Origin: TMED27 sp964350695 | GTDB lineage: Bacteria > Pseudomonadota > Alphaproteobacteria > Micavibrionales > Micavibrionaceae | Direction of reading: 5' to 3' | DNA length: 64,000 bases | Assembly (NCBI GenBank): GCA_964350695.1 | Contig: CAYGKM010000004.1 | Location: forward strand, 62,001-126,000 | Shown: positions 49,548 through 58,305 of the stretch, piece by piece | Position numbering within the stretch: position 1 is the first letter of the stretch | How the letters are laid out: the number at the start of each line of letters is the position of its first letter | Translations under genes and position numbers: made by a program | Notes under the pieces: generated by a model | What the model was told of the DNA's origin: nothing | Databases searched by the model: none | What the model saw: only the letters and a program-made list of their open reading frames with translations

Positions 49548-51887
49548 TTACGCCACTTTGCTTTGTGCGTTTGATTTCGCGCGCATAATCTTCGCCGCTT
49601 CCACCATGCCTTTAAGCGCCTCTTTCACTTCCGGCCACCTGCGGGTTTTCAAACCGCAATCAGGGTTCACCCAAATCTGACGCTCATCAAGGTTCACCTT
49701 GGCTTTATCAAGCAGATCAACCATTTCTTGCGTTGTCGGAACGCGCGGTGAGTGAATATCATAAACCCCCGGCCCGATCTCGTTCGGGTATTTATACTCA
49801 ACAAAAGCTTCCAAAAGCTCCATCTGCGAGCGTGAACACTCAATCGAGATCACATCCGCGTCCATTGCTCCGATGCTGTCGATCACATCATTGAACTCCG
49901 AATAACACATATGCGTATGGATCTGTGTTTCGTCCTCAACGCAGCATGAACTCAGGCGGAAATTCTCCACCGCATTGTCCAGATATTCCTGCCAATCGCT
50001 TTTACGCAAAGGCAAACCTTCACGGAACGCCGCTTCATCAATCTGAATCATCTTGATGCCCGCTTCTTCCAGATCCTCAACCTCGTCACGGATCGCCAAA
50101 GCAATCTGACGCGCCGTGTCATTACGCGGCTGGTCATCCCGCACAAAAGACCACTGCAAAATCGTGATCGGGCCTGTCAGCATGCCTTTCATAATCTTAC
50201 TTGTCTGCTCTTGCGCGTATTTGCTCCACTCCACCGTCATGGCCGTCGGGCGGGATACATCACCGAAAATAATCGGCGGTTTAACGCAGCGTGAACCATA
50301 AGATTGCACCCAGCCATATTTCGAGAACGCAAAGCCGCTCAGCTGCTCGCCGAAATACTCAACCATGTCGTTGCGCTCCGGTTCGCCGTGCACAAGCACA
50401 TCAATATCGGACTCATGCTGAAACTCGACAACGTCACGAATTTCTTTCTTCATCGCTTCGGTATAGGCCGCTTGGTCAATCCGTCCGGCTTTAAAGTCCG
50501 AACGCGCTTTGCGAATATCCGGCGTCTGCGGGAAAGACCCGATCGTCGTTGTCGGATAAAGCGGAATATTCATCGCCGCATGCTGCACCTTCTGGCGCTT
50601 GGCAAATGCGGATTTACGCTCTTTCATATCATCGGTGATGTTATGAATGCGCTCTTCCACGGCGCGGTCATGAATGCGCGTAGATTTCTTGCGGCTTTCT
50701 TGTGTCTGCACGCTATGCGCCAAAACAGAAGCAATCGTCTCGCGGCCATTATTCGCCCCTTCGGCAATCACGGCAATCTCGTCCAGCTTCTGCGTCGCAT
50801 AGGCCATCCAGCCCTTAAGCTCGTCATCAAGCTCTGTCTCGGATTCCAGATCAAAAGGCGTATGCAGAAGCGAACAGCTTCCCGCAACAAATACGCGCTC
50901 TGTGCCAATGGCTTTAATCGCTTTTTCAACCTTCGCAAGGGAATCGCACAAATCATTTTTCCAGATGTTGCGCCCGTCAACCACGCCCAAAGACAGCACT
51001 TTCGTATCGCCGATAAGCGACAGCGCCTGCTCAATGTCTTTATTCGCATCATTCGATGTCGTGTTCGCACGGCCCGATCCACGGCAAAGATCAATATGGA
51101 TCCCGTCAACAGGAAGCGAGAACGCCAATTCCGCATTGTCTTTCAAGCTTTCGAAATATGTCGCCACAAGAACCTTAAGCCCTTCAGGCGCATTCAAACC
51201 CTCATAAGCGGCCTTGATCGTGCCTTGGCCGATAGAACAAAGATCAAGCGAGAATACAGGCTCGTCAATCTGCACCCATTTCGCGCCGCGCTTGGCAAGA
51301 CCTGCCAGAATTTCGTTATAAACAGGAAGCAAAGACTTCACGAATTCCACATGGTCAAACCCGTCATATTGCGGCTTCCCAAGGAATGTATATGTCGCGG
51401 GGCCAACAATTACAGGGCGCGTATTGATACCCTGCTTTTTCGCTTCGTCATATTCATCAAAAATCTTTTGTGACGACAATTTAGGCACCATGCCTTTTTC
51501 GAATTCAGGCACGATATAGTGATAGTTTGTGTCATACCACTTGGTCATTTCCATGGCTGTCACATCCACATCGCCTTGCTGACGGCCGCGGGCCATCGCA
51601 AAATATGTATCCAGATCAATTTTGCCGCCTGAATGTTTATACCGCGACGGGATAAGCCCAAGCGTTGTTGTCAAATCCAGAATCTGGTCGTAATACGCGA
51701 AATCATTCGATGGAATGTGATTCAAACCGGCGTCCTTTTGACGCTTCCAGTTTTGCGCGCGAAGCTCTTTACCCACGCTCAGCAATTCTTCCTTGCTGCT
51801 ATTACCCTTCCAATAGGCCTCAACAGCCTTCTTCAACTCGCGCATCGGTCCGATACGTGGAAACCCTAGATTTGTTGCCAATACCAT
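49548..51887 (-). CDS. metE: cobalamin-independent methionine synthase MetE
   Basis: 779 residues. Transfers methyl from 5-methyl-THF polyglutamate to homocysteine. N-terminal NLGFPRIGPMRELK; zinc site in the C-terminal barrel: H-x-C in IHTHMCYSEF, E and the final Cys in NPDCGLKTR. It is downstream of metF (82-base gap), together one metF-metE unit on the minus strand under a SAM-II-like leader. Confidence 0.97.
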   Translation of the reverse strand: MVLATNLGFPRIGPMRELKKAVEAYWKGNSSKEELLSVGKELRAQNWKRQKDAGLNHIPSNDFAYYDQILDLTTTLGLIPSRYKHSGGKIDLDTYFAMARGRQQGDVDVTAMEMTKWYDTNYHYIVPEFEKGMVPKLSSQKIFDEYDEAKKQGINTRPVIVGPATYTFLGKPQYDGFDHVEFVKSLLPVYNEILAGLAKRGAKWVQIDEPVFSLDLCSIGQGTIKAAYEGLNAPEGLKVLVATYFESLKDNAELAFSLPVDGIHIDLCRGSGRANTTSNDANKDIEQALSLIGDTKVLSLGVVDGRNIWKNDLCDSLAKVEKAIKAIGTERVFVAGSCSLLHTPFDLESETELDDELKGWMAYATQKLDEIAVIAEGANNGRETIASVLAHSVQTQESRKKSTRIHDRAVEERIHNITDDMKERKSAFAKRQKVQHAAMNIPLYPTTTIGSFPQTPDIRKARSDFKAGRIDQAAYTEAMKKEIRDVVEFQHESDIDVLVHGEPERNDMVEYFGEQLSGFAFSKYGWVQSYGSRCVKPPIIFGDVSRPTAMTVEWSKYAQEQTSKIMKGMLTGPITILQWSFVRDDQPRNDTARQIALAIRDEVEDLEEAGIKMIQIDEAAFREGLPLRKSDWQEYLDNAVENFRLSSCCVEDETQIHTHMCYSEFNDVIDSIGAMDADVISIECSRSQMELLEAFVEYKYPNEIGPGVYDIHSPRVPTTQEMVDLLDKAKVNLDERQIWVNPDCGLKTRRWPEVKEALKGMVEAAKIMRAKSNAQSKVA

Positions 51888-51969
51888 TGTTAAACTCCTT
51901 ATGAATGGTGGTGGTTAAATTCTGTTCAAAGACCATAAACAGCCCGTGAACGCTTTGCAATGATGATTA

Positions 51970-52827
51970 TTATGCCGCTTTCGCCTTATATCCTAAGGCC
52001 TGCGCCGCCGCCACGCTGATCGGCGCTTTGTTCATGGTGTAATAGTGAATATGCTCCACGCCGTTATCGGTCAGATCAAGCGACTGCCCGACCAGCAAAT
52101 CTGTCGCAATCTTAAACGCGTCCTCATCAGACACGTCTTCAAACTTGCCCATCAACCAATCCGGTACGCTGGCTTGGCATCTTTTCGCAAACCCGCACAT
52201 GGATTTGAAATCATAAATCGGCAGTAATCCCGGCACGATCGGTGTCTCAATTCCCGCCTTCTCGCATGTCTCGCGGAAGGCATAAAACAAATCATTATCA
52301 AAGAAAAACTGTGTAATGGCGCGGGTGCTTCCTGCATCACATTTTAACTTCAGCGCCGCAACATCATCCGCCAGACTTTTCGCATCGGGATGCTTCTCGG
52401 GATAACATCCCACCGAAATTTCAAAATCATGCCAGCCCTTAAGGCCTTCCACGAAATCCGAAGTATACTGAAAATAATTCTCGTCACTGTCCAAAGGCCA
52501 ATTCACATCTGCATCCGCAGGCATATCCCCGCGCAGCGCAATAATGTGGCGCACGCCCATATCCCAAAGCCGGTCCGTATAGGCTTTCAATTCGTCTTTG
52601 CGTGAATTGATAAACGTCAAATGCGCCGCCATCGGCACGTCATGAAGGCTCATCATCTTCTTAAGCGCCTCAACTGTGCCGTCACGCGTCGATCCGCCCG
52701 CGCCGTACGTCACCGTCATATATGTCGGATCAAGCGCCGAAAGCTCGCTCGCAACAGGCCAAAGCTTCTCGGCCAAATCGTCGTTTTTCGGAGGAAAAAA
52801 TTCAAATGAAATTGTTGGTTTGTTCAT
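51970..52827 (-). CDS. metF: 5,10-methylenetetrahydrofolate reductase
   Basis: 285 residues. Makes 5-methyl-THF with NADH/FAD, feeding MetE. SFEFFPPKN start, MTVTYGAGGS, HIIALRGDMP, FFFDNDLFYAF and GLLPIYDFKSMCGFAKRC blocks. The mRNA leader holds the SAM-II-like pseudoknot (52899-52957) about 72 bases before the ATG. First gene of the metF-metE unit. Confidence 0.97.
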   Translation of the reverse strand: MNKPTISFEFFPPKNDDLAEKLWPVASELSALDPTYMTVTYGAGGSTRDGTVEALKKMMSLHDVPMAAHLTFINSRKDELKAYTDRLWDMGVRHIIALRGDMPADADVNWPLDSDENYFQYTSDFVEGLKGWHDFEISVGCYPEKHPDAKSLADDVAALKLKCDAGSTRAITQFFFDNDLFYAFRETCEKAGIETPIVPGLLPIYDFKSMCGFAKRCQASVPDWLMGKFEDVSDEDAFKIATDLLVGQSLDLTDNGVEHIHYYTMNKAPISVAAAQALGYKAKAA

Positions 52828-52898
52828 AGTGTTAGTGCCCTTTTATTGCAGTTATAACCGCAGGCACGCATTTTCCACATTCATGAAAACACTTACTA

Positions 52899-52957
52899 CG
52901 GTCGCTTTAGCTTTGATAATGCGGTGCAAGCTGTATCCATCAAATTCCGCATATGCA
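52899..52957 (-). promoter_or_regulatory. SAM-II-like riboswitch aptamer upstream of metF
   Basis: On the minus strand: P1 ATGCGG/CCGCAT (plus-strand 52947-52952 and 52919-52924) and P2 TTTGAT/ATCAAA (52939-52944 and 52912-52917). P2's 5' strand is inside the P1 loop and its 3' strand is after P1, a true H-type pseudoknot. It is followed by GCTAAAG (52905-52911), a conserved SAM-II 3' element. The position before a methionine-cycle gene fits. Binding of SAM is inferred. Confidence 0.75.
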
Positions 52958-52958
52958 G

Positions 52959-52987
52959 ATCAAACTATACGCACCTATTTGTGTCAA
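52959..52987 (-). promoter_or_regulatory. metF promoter
   Basis: Minus-strand TTGACA (plus 52982-52987), 17-base spacer, TTTGAT (plus 52959-52964). The expected start is just before the riboswitch, so the aptamer would be at the very 5' end of the mRNA. Confidence 0.65.
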
Positions 52988-53067
52988 TATTTTTTCTTGC
53001 CACAGGAATACATAATCTTTAAGATTTTTTGAAATTACATAAAATTTACTGAGTAGGAGAGAAGCTT

Positions 53068-54414
53068 ATGGGTTTCAAATGGATAGAAATTAATCCCGAC
53101 GCAAGTCCCGTCCAAGGTGCAATTGAGCTTGGAAAAGCCATTGAAGCCGAAAGAGCGGGCAATGGCCCGTCACTTAAAAAATTGAGCCAAGGCGCAGAAA
53201 CCTATTCTCCTGAAGGCGAACTCGGCAAGCTCTTTACATTCTCAGACACAGCCAGCCCCCAATATAACACAGACAAAGGCGGCCCGGTGGAAACGCGCGT
53301 TGCCGCAGCGGAATGGGTTACCCGTTTTTTCGGAATACCTGCAGATAAGAACAATACATTCGTTCTTCAAACAAATGGTCGTTTCGCGCTTGGCATGATA
53401 GATCACATTGTCGCCGCCCCCTTTAAATCGATGGGAATGCAGCCATACCAAGATCAACCCGATACGGCATGGCCCATGACTGGCGCGCATGCAGAATTTG
53501 CAGGCATGGGTGTGATCACACACAAAGTTGAGGAAGGTAACTTTGTAAATACAATGACACGCAACGCCACACCCAGACAATGGTATCATGCACGGGGCGG
53601 CGCTGTTTCATCCCTTTACCAAAACTTCCCGCATAACCCGACATCTTCAATGATCCAAACCGAAGAAAACGATCAAATTATAGGCTTTATGGAAGCCGTT
53701 AATAAATATGCGCGAAGCCAGAATCTTCCGCCATCTGCCTTGGTCATCGACAATCCGTATTTCATGGCCTGTGAACAGGGCAACTTCAGAGGGGCGCACC
53801 TCAACAGCGGCTATAACAGCGTTCTCAGCACGGAATCAGAAACGCCTTGGGCGGCCGCCTTCAGCCTTTCAAAAGCCTATGGAACAGCCAGCCTGGGAAC
53901 AACAATTGTTGTTCTTCACCCTAAACTCGCGGGCAAGTTTAGAGACGCAGTCACGCTTTTCGGTCCGGGCGTTGGATATTCCCCCGCTCACATGCAAAAC
54001 ATGGCCAAAGCATTTTCCCCTGAAAAGGATAATCTGTCTTTGGCGCATATGGGCAAAATCGCCGATAAATACGCACAAGCATGTGATTACATGCAAGGGC
54101 CATTAGGCAATGCAGAAACCAAAATCGGCAACATCATTGTGCCGGGCGGTGTAGGTATGACGCGCTTGATCGAATATCCTGAAAGTTTGGAAGGCAAGCC
54201 TTATCTCTGTTCAGACGGCGTAACGCGCAACATTGATGGTCCGCGCATAATTGAAATTCTGGCCAATGATTTTAACGCACTTACTGTTCATAATGGTGGT
54301 AGATACATTCGTCTGGCATATCCTGGCGATCCTAAAGATGTGCGTGCAGGCATTGATAATGTAGCGACAGGTCTTACGGCTATGCTTGAAGCTCCGTCTG
54401 CTGATAGGATGTAA
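53068..54414 (+). CDS. fold-type I aminotransferase-like PLP enzyme
   Basis: 448 residues, SD GTAGGAGAG. PLP-fold I marks are all present: NPT (N190-P191-T192) before the substrate loop, D228 in VIDNPYF for the pyridine nitrogen, and SLSKAYG with the Schiff-base K269. The closest motifs are class I/II aminotransferases, but I do not recognise the substrate group and many common motifs are changed. It is unlike metC/metB-type gamma-synthases. Not in an operon with the methionine genes (opposite strand). Confidence 0.75.
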   Translation: MGFKWIEINPDASPVQGAIELGKAIEAERAGNGPSLKKLSQGAETYSPEGELGKLFTFSDTASPQYNTDKGGPVETRVAAAEWVTRFFGIPADKNNTFVLQTNGRFALGMIDHIVAAPFKSMGMQPYQDQPDTAWPMTGAHAEFAGMGVITHKVEEGNFVNTMTRNATPRQWYHARGGAVSSLYQNFPHNPTSSMIQTEENDQIIGFMEAVNKYARSQNLPPSALVIDNPYFMACEQGNFRGAHLNSGYNSVLSTESETPWAAAFSLSKAYGTASLGTTIVVLHPKLAGKFRDAVTLFGPGVGYSPAHMQNMAKAFSPEKDNLSLAHMGKIADKYAQACDYMQGPLGNAETKIGNIIVPGGVGMTRLIEYPESLEGKPYLCSDGVTRNIDGPRIIEILANDFNALTVHNGGRYIRLAYPGDPKDVRAGIDNVATGLTAMLEAPSADRM

Positions 54415-54459
54415 TAAAAAATGATAGATTTCACAAGGGATGGCTGATAAAACCTCCCT

Positions 54460-56070
54460 ATGACAAACGCACAAGAAAAAATTATCGCCCCCGAAGTTGG
54501 AAAATCTCACGAGCATATCCTGATCCTCGATTTCGGCTCCCAAGTCACCCAGCTCATCGCCCGCCGCGTCCGCGAAAGCGGCGTATATTGCGAAATCTGG
54601 CCGTTCAACAACGCCGATGATGAGAAAATAAAAGCCTATAACCCAAAGGGCATAATCCTCTCCGGCGGCCCTTGCAGCGTCCTCGATAAAGACGCCCCCG
54701 CCGCCCCGCAAATCGTATTCGATCTCGGCGTGCCCGTTTTCGGCATCTGCTACGGTCAGCAAACCATGGTCAAACAGCTCGGCGGCACAGTCGAAGGGGA
54801 ACAATCCCGCGAATTCGGACGCGCTTTCGTCGATGTTACCGACCACTCCGCCATCACGCGCCATGTCTGGGACAAAGGCGCACATGAGCAGGTCTGGATG
54901 TCCCACGGCGACCACGTCTCCACGCTCCCCGAGGGCTTCCACGTCATCGCAAAATCCGACGGCGCGCCCTTCGCCTTCATCGGCGATACCGAACGTAAAT
55001 TCTACGGCGTGCAATTCCACCCCGAAGTCGTCCATACCCTGCATGGCGCAGACCTGCTGAAAAACTTCACCCACGAAGTCTGCGGCTGCAAAGGCGATTG
55101 GACGATGGCCAATTTCCGCGAGGAAGCCATCGCAAAAATCCGCGCCCAGGTCGGCGACCAAAAGGTCATTTGCGGCCTGTCGGGCGGCGTAGATTCTTCC
55201 GTCACCGCTGCCCTCCTCCACGAAGCCATCGGCAAACAGCTCACCTGCATCTATGTCGACACAGGCATGATGCGCGCAGGCGAAAGCGAACAGGTCGTTG
55301 ACCTCTTCCGCAACCATTATCAAATCCCCCTCATCCATGAGGACGCTAGCGAAAAATTCCTCGGCGGCCTTGAGGGCATCTCCGACCCCGAGATGAAACG
55401 CAAACTCATCGGCACAATGTTTATCGAGGTGTTCGAAAACTGCTCGCGCCGCGTCGGTTCAGGCGACGGTATAGACGCCGCCTTCCTCGCCCAAGGCACG
55501 CTCTATCCCGATGTCATCGAATCCGTATCCTTCATGGGCGGCCCGTCCGTGACCATCAAATCCCACCATAATGTCGGCGGCTTGCCGGAGCGCATGGATC
55601 TAAAACTGGTCGAACCCATGCGTGAACTCTTCAAGGACGAAGTCCGCGCACTTGGCCGCGAGCTTGGCATGCCGGAAGACTTCATTAAACGCCACCCCTT
55701 CCCGGGGCCGGGCCTCGCCATCCGCATTCCGGGTGAAATCACTCCCGAAAAACTCGAAATCCTCCGCAAAGCCGATACCGTCTATCTCGATGCGATTAAA
55801 GAAGCTGGGCTATACGATGAAATTTGGCAGGCCTTCGTGGTGCTTCTCCCTGTGCGCTCCGTCGGCGTGATGGGCGATGGCCGAACGTACGAATATGTCT
55901 GCGCCCTAAGGGCTGTGACCTCCACCGACGGCATGACCGCCGATTACTACCCCTTCGAACATGAATTCCTCGGCAAGGTCTCCACCCGCATCATCAACGA
56001 AGTCCACGGCATCAACCGCGTGACCTATGACATCACCTCCAAGCCACCCGGGACGATTGAGTGGGAGTAG
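54460..56070 (+). CDS. guaA: GMP synthase (glutamine-hydrolysing)
   Basis: 536 residues. Amidates XMP to GMP. GATase domain with Cys97 (FGICYGQQTM) and the H-E pair in FHPEV; ATP-pyrophosphatase loop SGGVDSSV (about 247); C-terminal dimerisation domain with RHPFPGPGLAIRIPGE. Ends in ITSKPPGTIEWE, the standard terminus. 45 bases downstream of the aminotransferase gene. Confidence 0.97.
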   Translation: MTNAQEKIIAPEVGKSHEHILILDFGSQVTQLIARRVRESGVYCEIWPFNNADDEKIKAYNPKGIILSGGPCSVLDKDAPAAPQIVFDLGVPVFGICYGQQTMVKQLGGTVEGEQSREFGRAFVDVTDHSAITRHVWDKGAHEQVWMSHGDHVSTLPEGFHVIAKSDGAPFAFIGDTERKFYGVQFHPEVVHTLHGADLLKNFTHEVCGCKGDWTMANFREEAIAKIRAQVGDQKVICGLSGGVDSSVTAALLHEAIGKQLTCIYVDTGMMRAGESEQVVDLFRNHYQIPLIHEDASEKFLGGLEGISDPEMKRKLIGTMFIEVFENCSRRVGSGDGIDAAFLAQGTLYPDVIESVSFMGGPSVTIKSHHNVGGLPERMDLKLVEPMRELFKDEVRALGRELGMPEDFIKRHPFPGPGLAIRIPGEITPEKLEILRKADTVYLDAIKEAGLYDEIWQAFVVLLPVRSVGVMGDGRTYEYVCALRAVTSTDGMTADYYPFEHEFLGKVSTRIINEVHGINRVTYDITSKPPGTIEWE

Positions 56071-56200
56071 TGCCTGATATCAATAGAATTGGTTTCAAGA
56101 AACCTTGATGCCTATTGAGGTGATTAAGGGCGTTTATGTTTGACAATTGAGCCGACAGTTTTAAAGTCAACCACAGGTTATAATTTATAGGAAAATATTC

Positions 56201-56569
56201 ATGAAAAAACTTTTGACTGTGCTGTGCGTCCCGCTGCTATTTGGCTGTGCGTCAATTACAAATGACTCTCACGTGCCTGTGGCTCTTTCTTTCAGCGATG
56301 GTAGCTCTGGCACATGTCAGATAGAAAATAAACGCTTTGCCGAAACCGTTTCTATTCCAAGCACGAGCATGGTACGCCGTAGCGACGATGCTCTTAAATA
56401 TCGATGCCAGACAAAAAAGGGTAAGGAAGCTTTTGGTGCTATTCCTAGCACAATTGGCGCTAAAATAATTGCAAGCGCAGTTTTCTTGGACTTTGGAATT
56501 ACGGATGCAATCACAGATAAACATAGAGAATATCCCGCCAGTTTTGTAATTCCGATCACTTCCAATTAA
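56201..56569 (+). CDS. small lipoprotein, unknown
   Basis: 122 residues. Lipobox LLFGC (Cys16). The body has beta-like strands (VPVALSFSDGSSGTCQIENKRF) and one hydrophobic stretch (IGAKIIASAVFLDFGI). The RFAETVSIPSTSMVRRSDDALKYRC segment recalls proteins of the unknown lipoprotein family sometimes next to surface-antigen genes. SD ATAGGAAA. AT-richer than guaA. Confidence 0.6.
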   Translation: MKKLLTVLCVPLLFGCASITNDSHVPVALSFSDGSSGTCQIENKRFAETVSIPSTSMVRRSDDALKYRCQTKKGKEAFGAIPSTIGAKIIASAVFLDFGITDAITDKHREYPASFVIPITSN

Positions 56570-56605
56570 AACAAACTAGGTTTTAGGCGAAGCAATCCGC
56601 TATTA

Positions 56606-56688
56606 CGTCATTGCGAACCGCGAGCGAATGCGAAGCGGGAAGCAATCCAGATTGCCACGTCGGATTTTCAATCCTCCTCGCAATGACA
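56606..56688. repeat. GTCATTGCGAG palindromic repeat element, copy 2
   Basis: Outer arms GTCATTGCGA (56607-56616) and TCGCAATGAC (56678-56687) are perfect complements; the interior includes GCAATCCAGATTGC. Same family as 3485-3616, with a shorter, different middle. Intergenic, beside a TA pair. Confidence 0.8.
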
Positions 56689-56714
56689 TCCGTGTTTATC
56701 TGTGGTTGAAACCC

Positions 56715-56987
56715 CTATCGCTTTAAATCCCGATAAAAATTCTCATGTGGCCCGAATTTGATAAGATGAAGCATGATGTGTTCATCATGATATTCATATG
56801 CAAGCAAAGTAAGCTGCCCCACCATCTTGAACTTATGAACGCGAATACCTTTTAAATCCCCTTTTTTCATCTCGCCGCTATGGATGTTTTCAGCAATATC
56901 CTTAACCGCCCTCTGAAGGTCGCGGATCTGGTTATCTTTCAATTTTTTTGAGGTTCTTTTAAAAGACGGACTTTCAATGATAATCAT
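56715..56987 (-). CDS. RelE/ParE-family toxin
   Basis: 90 residues. Core blocks: SPSFKRTSKKLKDNQIRDLQRAVKDI, LKGIRVHKFKM, QLTLLAYEYHDEHIMLHLIKFGPHENFYRDLKR, the RelE/ParE fold with basic surface. Toxin genes of this shape act on gyrase or mRNA. Preceded on the same strand, 9 bases away, by the ParD-like gene. Confidence 0.85.
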   Translation of the reverse strand: MIIIESPSFKRTSKKLKDNQIRDLQRAVKDIAENIHSGEMKKGDLKGIRVHKFKMVGQLTLLAYEYHDEHIMLHLIKFGPHENFYRDLKR

Positions 56988-56996
56988 TTAAAGCCT

Positions 56997-57239
56997 CTAA
57001 TCGTTCTTATACCACTCCGGCGGTTCCACATGTGTGAATTTGAAAGGCGTTCCGGGTTCGGTTTCTTCCAAAGCAAGAAGGATTTCCTGCATAAACTCAA
57101 AAGGAAGATCAGGGTTTTCCTCGGCGAGCTTGCCGATTTTTGCCCAATATTCAATCTGCTTCGGCGTAGAGCGGCTATAGACATTCGCATATTTCTTGGC
57201 TTGTTCAACAAGCTCGTCTGATAAATTCACTGTCGTCAT
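56997..57239 (-). CDS. ParD-like antitoxin
   Basis: 80 residues. TTVNLSDELVEQAKKYANVYSRSTPKQIEYWAKIGKLAEE has the ribbon-helix-helix-like start and the S-R-S-x-x-Q-I-E-x-W-A-x-I-G segment of ParD_like antitoxins. The C-terminus (PPEWYKND) would bind the toxin. Operator palindromes lie 44-58 bases upstream. Antitoxin first, as in parDE. Confidence 0.82.
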   Translation of the reverse strand: MTTVNLSDELVEQAKKYANVYSRSTPKQIEYWAKIGKLAEENPDLPFEFMQEILLALEETEPGTPFKFTHVEPPEWYKND

Positions 57240-57282
57240 GATATAACGCTTTCTAACAAATTACAACATATTGTTCTATTAT

Positions 57283-57297
57283 CCTACAATTTGTAGG
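57283..57297 (-). promoter_or_regulatory. ParDE-like operator palindrome
   Basis: CCTACAA-T-TTGTAGG is a perfect 7-bp inverted repeat, 44 bases upstream of the antitoxin start. A weaker AACATATTGTT-type repeat lies nearer the gene (about 57265-57275). Autoregulation is inferred. Confidence 0.55.
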
Positions 57298-57436
57298 TTT
57301 TGTCCAACACTTTGTTTGACGTTTCGTTCGACAATGATCATGTACGGACGCTATCGGACACAAAACCTCCTTCCCAAATCCTAAAATTTCGGCGATCATA
57401 ACCCCATCAACGCCCGCAATCCGCTTATTTCGCCCC

Positions 57437-57676
57437 CTAAAACGGCAACTCATACTGCCGGTCATCCTCCGGGTATCGTGCGCTTTGCGCGGTGATTAAA
57501 TCTTCCATTGATGTCATGGCATGCGGCATCGTATCCACCGCTTCGGGCGGGTCAGCGGGTACAGAGTTCTCGTTTTCAGCCACGATTTCATACCACAGCT
57601 GAAACGTATCCTCGCCGCGAAGCTGGCGCTTGCGGGGCATCATAGAGCTATATGGCTCAATTTGCTTGATCTTCAT
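57437..57676 (-). CDS. hypothetical protein
   Basis: 79 residues from the internal Met at 57676 (MKIKQIEPYSS). Acidic, with PSSMMPRKRQLRGEDTFQLWYEIVAENEN; no family. The remaining 197 bases to the antitoxin (57240-57436) hold only the operator region. Could be a gene of a neighbouring plasmid-like module. Confidence 0.4.
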   Translation of the reverse strand: MKIKQIEPYSSMMPRKRQLRGEDTFQLWYEIVAENENSVPADPPEAVDTMPHAMTSMEDLITAQSARYPEDDRQYELPF

Positions 57677-57818
57677 ACCCATCGGGGTTTGCCTCTTTTC
57701 CTATATACCCAAACATACGGGCGGCGCGCGAAGTTCCTTCTTTTTATTTTTACAAGCGGAACTAATCCCGAAGCCATCCGTTTGCCCCATACGATTAACT
57801 CCAAAAAGGAATATAAAA

Positions 57819-58166
57819 ATGAATAAGAGAGATGCATTAGCTTTAGGCGCAGGCGCTGTTTTACTGGTCGCCATTACAGCAGGCGCAAGCGCCTATGTCA
57901 TGACAATGGATGACGCCCCTGATGCGCAATCCGCGCAAAAAGCGTCCGTAACCTCCACGGCAAGCCGCGCCCCCGCGCAAGCCCCCGTGCCCGCTTGTGA
58001 CGATGACAACATCGTTGGTAAGGTTCTCGGCGGCGTAGGCGGCGGCGTTGCCGGCGCGCAGTTCGGTAAAGGCAACGGCAAAACAGCCGCAACAATCGGC
58101 GGCGCGGTCGGTGGCCAGCTTTTGGGCGAGGAATATATCCCGACCAGAAACGTCACCTGTCGTTAA
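57819..58166 (+). CDS. glycine-zipper 2TM-domain protein
   Basis: 115 residues from ATG 57819 (AAAAAGGAA upstream). One N-terminal membrane helix (LALGAGAVLLVAITAGASAYV), a disordered Ala/Pro linker, then a glycine-zipper segment: IVGKVLGGVGGGVAGAQFGKGNGKTAATIGGAVGGQLLG. Envelope localisation, probably the inner or outer membrane; function unknown, related to Rick_17kDa/YMGG-like proteins. Converges with an RluA-type gene. Confidence 0.75.
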   Translation: MNKRDALALGAGAVLLVAITAGASAYVMTMDDAPDAQSAQKASVTSTASRAPAQAPVPACDDDNIVGKVLGGVGGGVAGAQFGKGNGKTAATIGGAVGGQLLGEEYIPTRNVTCR

Positions 58167-58233
58167 GATTAAATTTTCCTAGGTTTAGCGGGCCCATCAG
58201 AACTCCCCCGTTCGGGGCTCGTTAAAACTTCTA

Positions 58234-58298
58234 AAAGCGGACTAACATTTCCGCATTTTCAAAATAAGTGGACTTAGTCCGAAATGCTGGTCCGCTTT
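58234..58298. terminator. long two-helix hairpin between convergent genes
   Basis: Arms AAAGCGGACT (58234-58243) and GGTCCGCTTT (58289-58298, one mismatch), and next inwards CATTTC with GAAATG, separated by a 3-base internal loop. A T-run follows at 58296-58302. A second small stem (CCCGTTCGGG, about 58206-58216) lies before it. Probably a bidirectional terminator. Confidence 0.6.
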
Positions 58299-58305
58299 TT
58301 TTACG

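Noticed and set aside
50304..51473. Plus-strand 389-codon ORF inside metE
   Set aside because: Shadow of metE; translated sequence is Arg/His/Asn-rich with no domain.
54211..55338. Minus-strand 375-codon ORF across the aminotransferase-guaA junction
   Set aside because: Antisense to two certain genes; no signal, SD or motif.
57253..57465. 70-codon minus-strand ORF upstream of the ParD-like gene
   Set aside because: It spans the operator palindrome and lacks an SD; more likely promoter DNA.
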